Shown here: positions 63,501 through 64,000 of the stretch, in pieces | Numbering within the stretch: position 1 is the stretch's first letter | Layout: each line of letters starts with the position of its first letter | DNA from: Phytophthora vignae f. sp. vignae | Lineage: Eukaryota > Oomycota > Peronosporomycetes > Peronosporales > Peronosporaceae | Assembly: GCA_016169955.1 (NCBI GenBank) | Contig: JABJUM010000093.1 | Coordinates: 124,001-188,000, forward strand | DNA: 64,000 bases | Reading direction: 5' to 3' | Program-made: the position numbers and the translations under genes | The notes under the pieces: generated by a model | Seen by the model: only the letters and a program-made list of their open reading frames with translations | Databases searched by the model: none | What the model was told of the DNA's origin: nothing

Positions 63501-64000
63501 CAGAAGGGTGGCTACGCTGCGTACTTCGGTGACCTCGGTGTAGACTCGGTGAAGATGCTCGAGTACTTCGCGTCAATCCCTGGCACGGAAGAGATTCGTC
63601 CGAAGTACAACCCGGCCACGTACATGCTCGAGGTGATCGGCGCTGGTATCGGCCGCGACGTGAAGGACTACTCGGTCGAGTACAAGAACAGCGAGCTGTA
63701 CAAGTCGAACCGCGAGCGCACGCTGGAGCTCTGCGAGGTATCAAACGAATTCGTGCGCCATTCAACGCTGAACTACCGCCCGATCGCTACGGGCTTCTGG
63801 AACCAGTTGGGAGAGCTCACCAAGAAGCAGCGACTCACGTACTGGCGCAACCCGCAGTACAACTTCATGCGCGTGTTCCTGTTCCCGATCTTCGCCATCA
63901 TCTTCGGCACGACGTTCTACCAGCTTTCGGCGGACAGCGTCAAGCGCATCAACTCGCACATCGGTCTCATCTACAACAGCATGGACTTCATTGGTGTTGT
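60570..64000 (+). CDS. PDR-type (ABCG) ABC transporter, 3' end beyond window
   Basis: The ATG at 60570 starts MATDEAKLKLLQPEAGDAGE. The frame is open to the window edge (about 1,143 codons, roughly 215 short of the intact paralogue). It contains NBD1 Walker A ANPGAGKST, VSGGERKRV and LFLCDEIS, the Trp codon that is a stop in copies 1-3 (QKLIWLRDPP), the first membrane domain, NBD2 Walker A GATGAGKTT, LSVEQKKRV and LFLDEPTSGLDA, and the start of the second membrane domain. It is closest to the intact copy 4 over the first membrane domain (about 61950-62780), diverging after the VQVKTPGAADQ segment. It is head-to-head with copy 4, with 3.4 kb including the MULE between. The role is the same class of plasma-membrane export pump. 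Confidence 0.93.
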   Translation, partial: MATDEAKLKLLQPEAGDAGEQVPDVYRSLNFRSLQDPYSHGAGDTMASRYSTLRADDLETMLNGGLERFYKKYDHLSRKINLQLPTPEVRFENLSFSVQVPAEVGAYGTVGSHLSSIFTPWQKVPMTTKHALHPMSGIIKPGSMTLILANPGAGKSTFLKALAGKLQDNKQTEIGGEILYSGLRGDEIDLIKLVGLVDQMDNHIPTLTVRETFKFADMCVNGRPEDQPEEMRDIAALRTELFTQILGLEECADTVVGDALLRGVSGGERKRVTIGEVLVGGQSLFLCDEISTGLDSAATFDIVKSMHTWCKTLGGSVVIALLQPTPEVVEMFDDILMVNEGCMVYHGPRTEILNYFEGHGFTCPPRVDPADFLIEVTSGRGHRYSNGAIPNKDLPVTSEDFNNLFCQSSIYRKTHEAISKGFNEHQFESAEDFKKAKSVANLARSKEKSEFGLAFLPSTMLLLNRQKLIWLRDPPLLWGKVIEAIIVGLVLGMIYFNVSSTYYLRMIFFSIALFQRQAWQQITISFQLRKVFYKQRARNFFRTTSYAIAESVVQIPVNLIVSFILGTFFYFMSGLTRTFEKYIVFFLVLVCFQHAISAYMTMLSALSPSITVGQALASISVSFFLLFSGNIILADLIPDYWIWMYWFSPISWALRSNMLSEFSSDRYTPVESRTLLDSFSISQGTEYIWFGVIVLLAYYFFFTTLNGLALHFIRYEKYKGVSVKAMTDKADDEDNVYVQVKTPGAADQASVGAKGGGLPFTPSNLCIKDLDYYVTLSSGEERQLLQKITAHFEPGRMVALMGATGAGKTTLMDVIAGRKTGGRIVGDIYVNGELKDPANFSRITAYCEQMDIHSEAATIYEALVFSANLRLPQNFTLEERMNLVHETLDLLELTAISGEMVGRLSVEQKKRVTIGVEVVSNPSILFLDEPTSGLDARSALIVMRGVQSIARTGRTVLCTIHQPSISIFELFDGLLLLQKGGYAAYFGDLGVDSVKMLEYFASIPGTEEIRPKYNPATYMLEVIGAGIGRDVKDYSVEYKNSELYKSNRERTLELCEVSNEFVRHSTLNYRPIATGFWNQLGELTKKQRLTYWRNPQYNFMRVFLFPIFAIIFGTTFYQLSADSVKRINSHIGLIYNSMDFIGV

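Noticed and set aside
1..64000. CRISPR arrays, bacterial operons, ribosome-binding sites, tRNA or rRNA genes
   Set aside because: The direct repeats are microsatellites, minisatellites or transposon termini; the genes are eukaryotic; no cloverleaf or rRNA sequence was recognised by eye.

Overview
The window reads as a gene-sparse, repeat-rich effector region of an oomycete genome, most likely Phytophthora. The reasons are: several NLP-family (necrosis- and ethylene-inducing-like) secreted proteins; RXLR-type effector relatives whose signal peptides begin MRLYRV; PDR-type ABC transporters in a tandem cluster; oomycete-type Inr/FPR core promoters; chromovirus (Ty3/gypsy), Copia-like, MULE, PIF/Harbinger and Tc1/mariner elements. 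No species can be named from the sequence, and no bacterial operon features apply.

Layout. 1-6.0 kb: a decayed RXLR-like effector pseudogene split by a small inverted-repeat element, repeat debris, a broken NLP, a pogo/mariner-like MITE and one intact NLP gene (5222-6001). 6.5-14.4 kb: a minus-strand Ty3/gypsy chromovirus with gag, pol, a C-terminal chromodomain and a long plus-strand (antisense) ORF of 752 codons that overlaps the chromodomain end of pol. 14.4-15.2 kb: a truncated Tc1-like transposase. 16.2-17.9 kb: an RXLR-like effector locus with an in-frame stop at the position of a conserved tryptophan. 18.1-23.0 kb: a chromodomain plus protease-like ORF, a 416-codon unknown ORF and a convergent MULE transposase. 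23.4-26.3 kb: nested fragments including a 911-bp PIF/Harbinger-like element with TSD and known empty sites. 26.4-33.0 kb: a large, scarred inverted duplication carrying one intact NLP (minus) and one frameshifted NLP (plus), separated by a Copia-like LTR/gag fragment and a second RXLR-locus fragment. 33.3-57.1 kb: four head-to-tail PDR ABC transporter copies on the minus strand, with an exact 6,591-bp period across three units. 57.1-60.6 kb: the divergent intergenic region with a two-hairpin structure and an internally deleted MULE with 9-bp TSD. 60.6-64.0 kb: a fifth, plus-strand PDR transporter running off the window.

How it fits together. The intact products visible are secreted NLP proteins and full-size ABCG/PDR exporters; nearly everything else is transposon sequence or effector and transporter genes broken by it. 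The ABC array looks like an unequal-crossover product: copies 1-3 share one N-terminal type with a stop codon and a Walker-B substitution, copies 2 and 3 have acquired the C-terminal type of the intact copy 4, and each of the first three is preceded by the same 2.06-kb palindrome. Several insertions can be dated relative to duplications because the uninterrupted paralogous site is also in the window.
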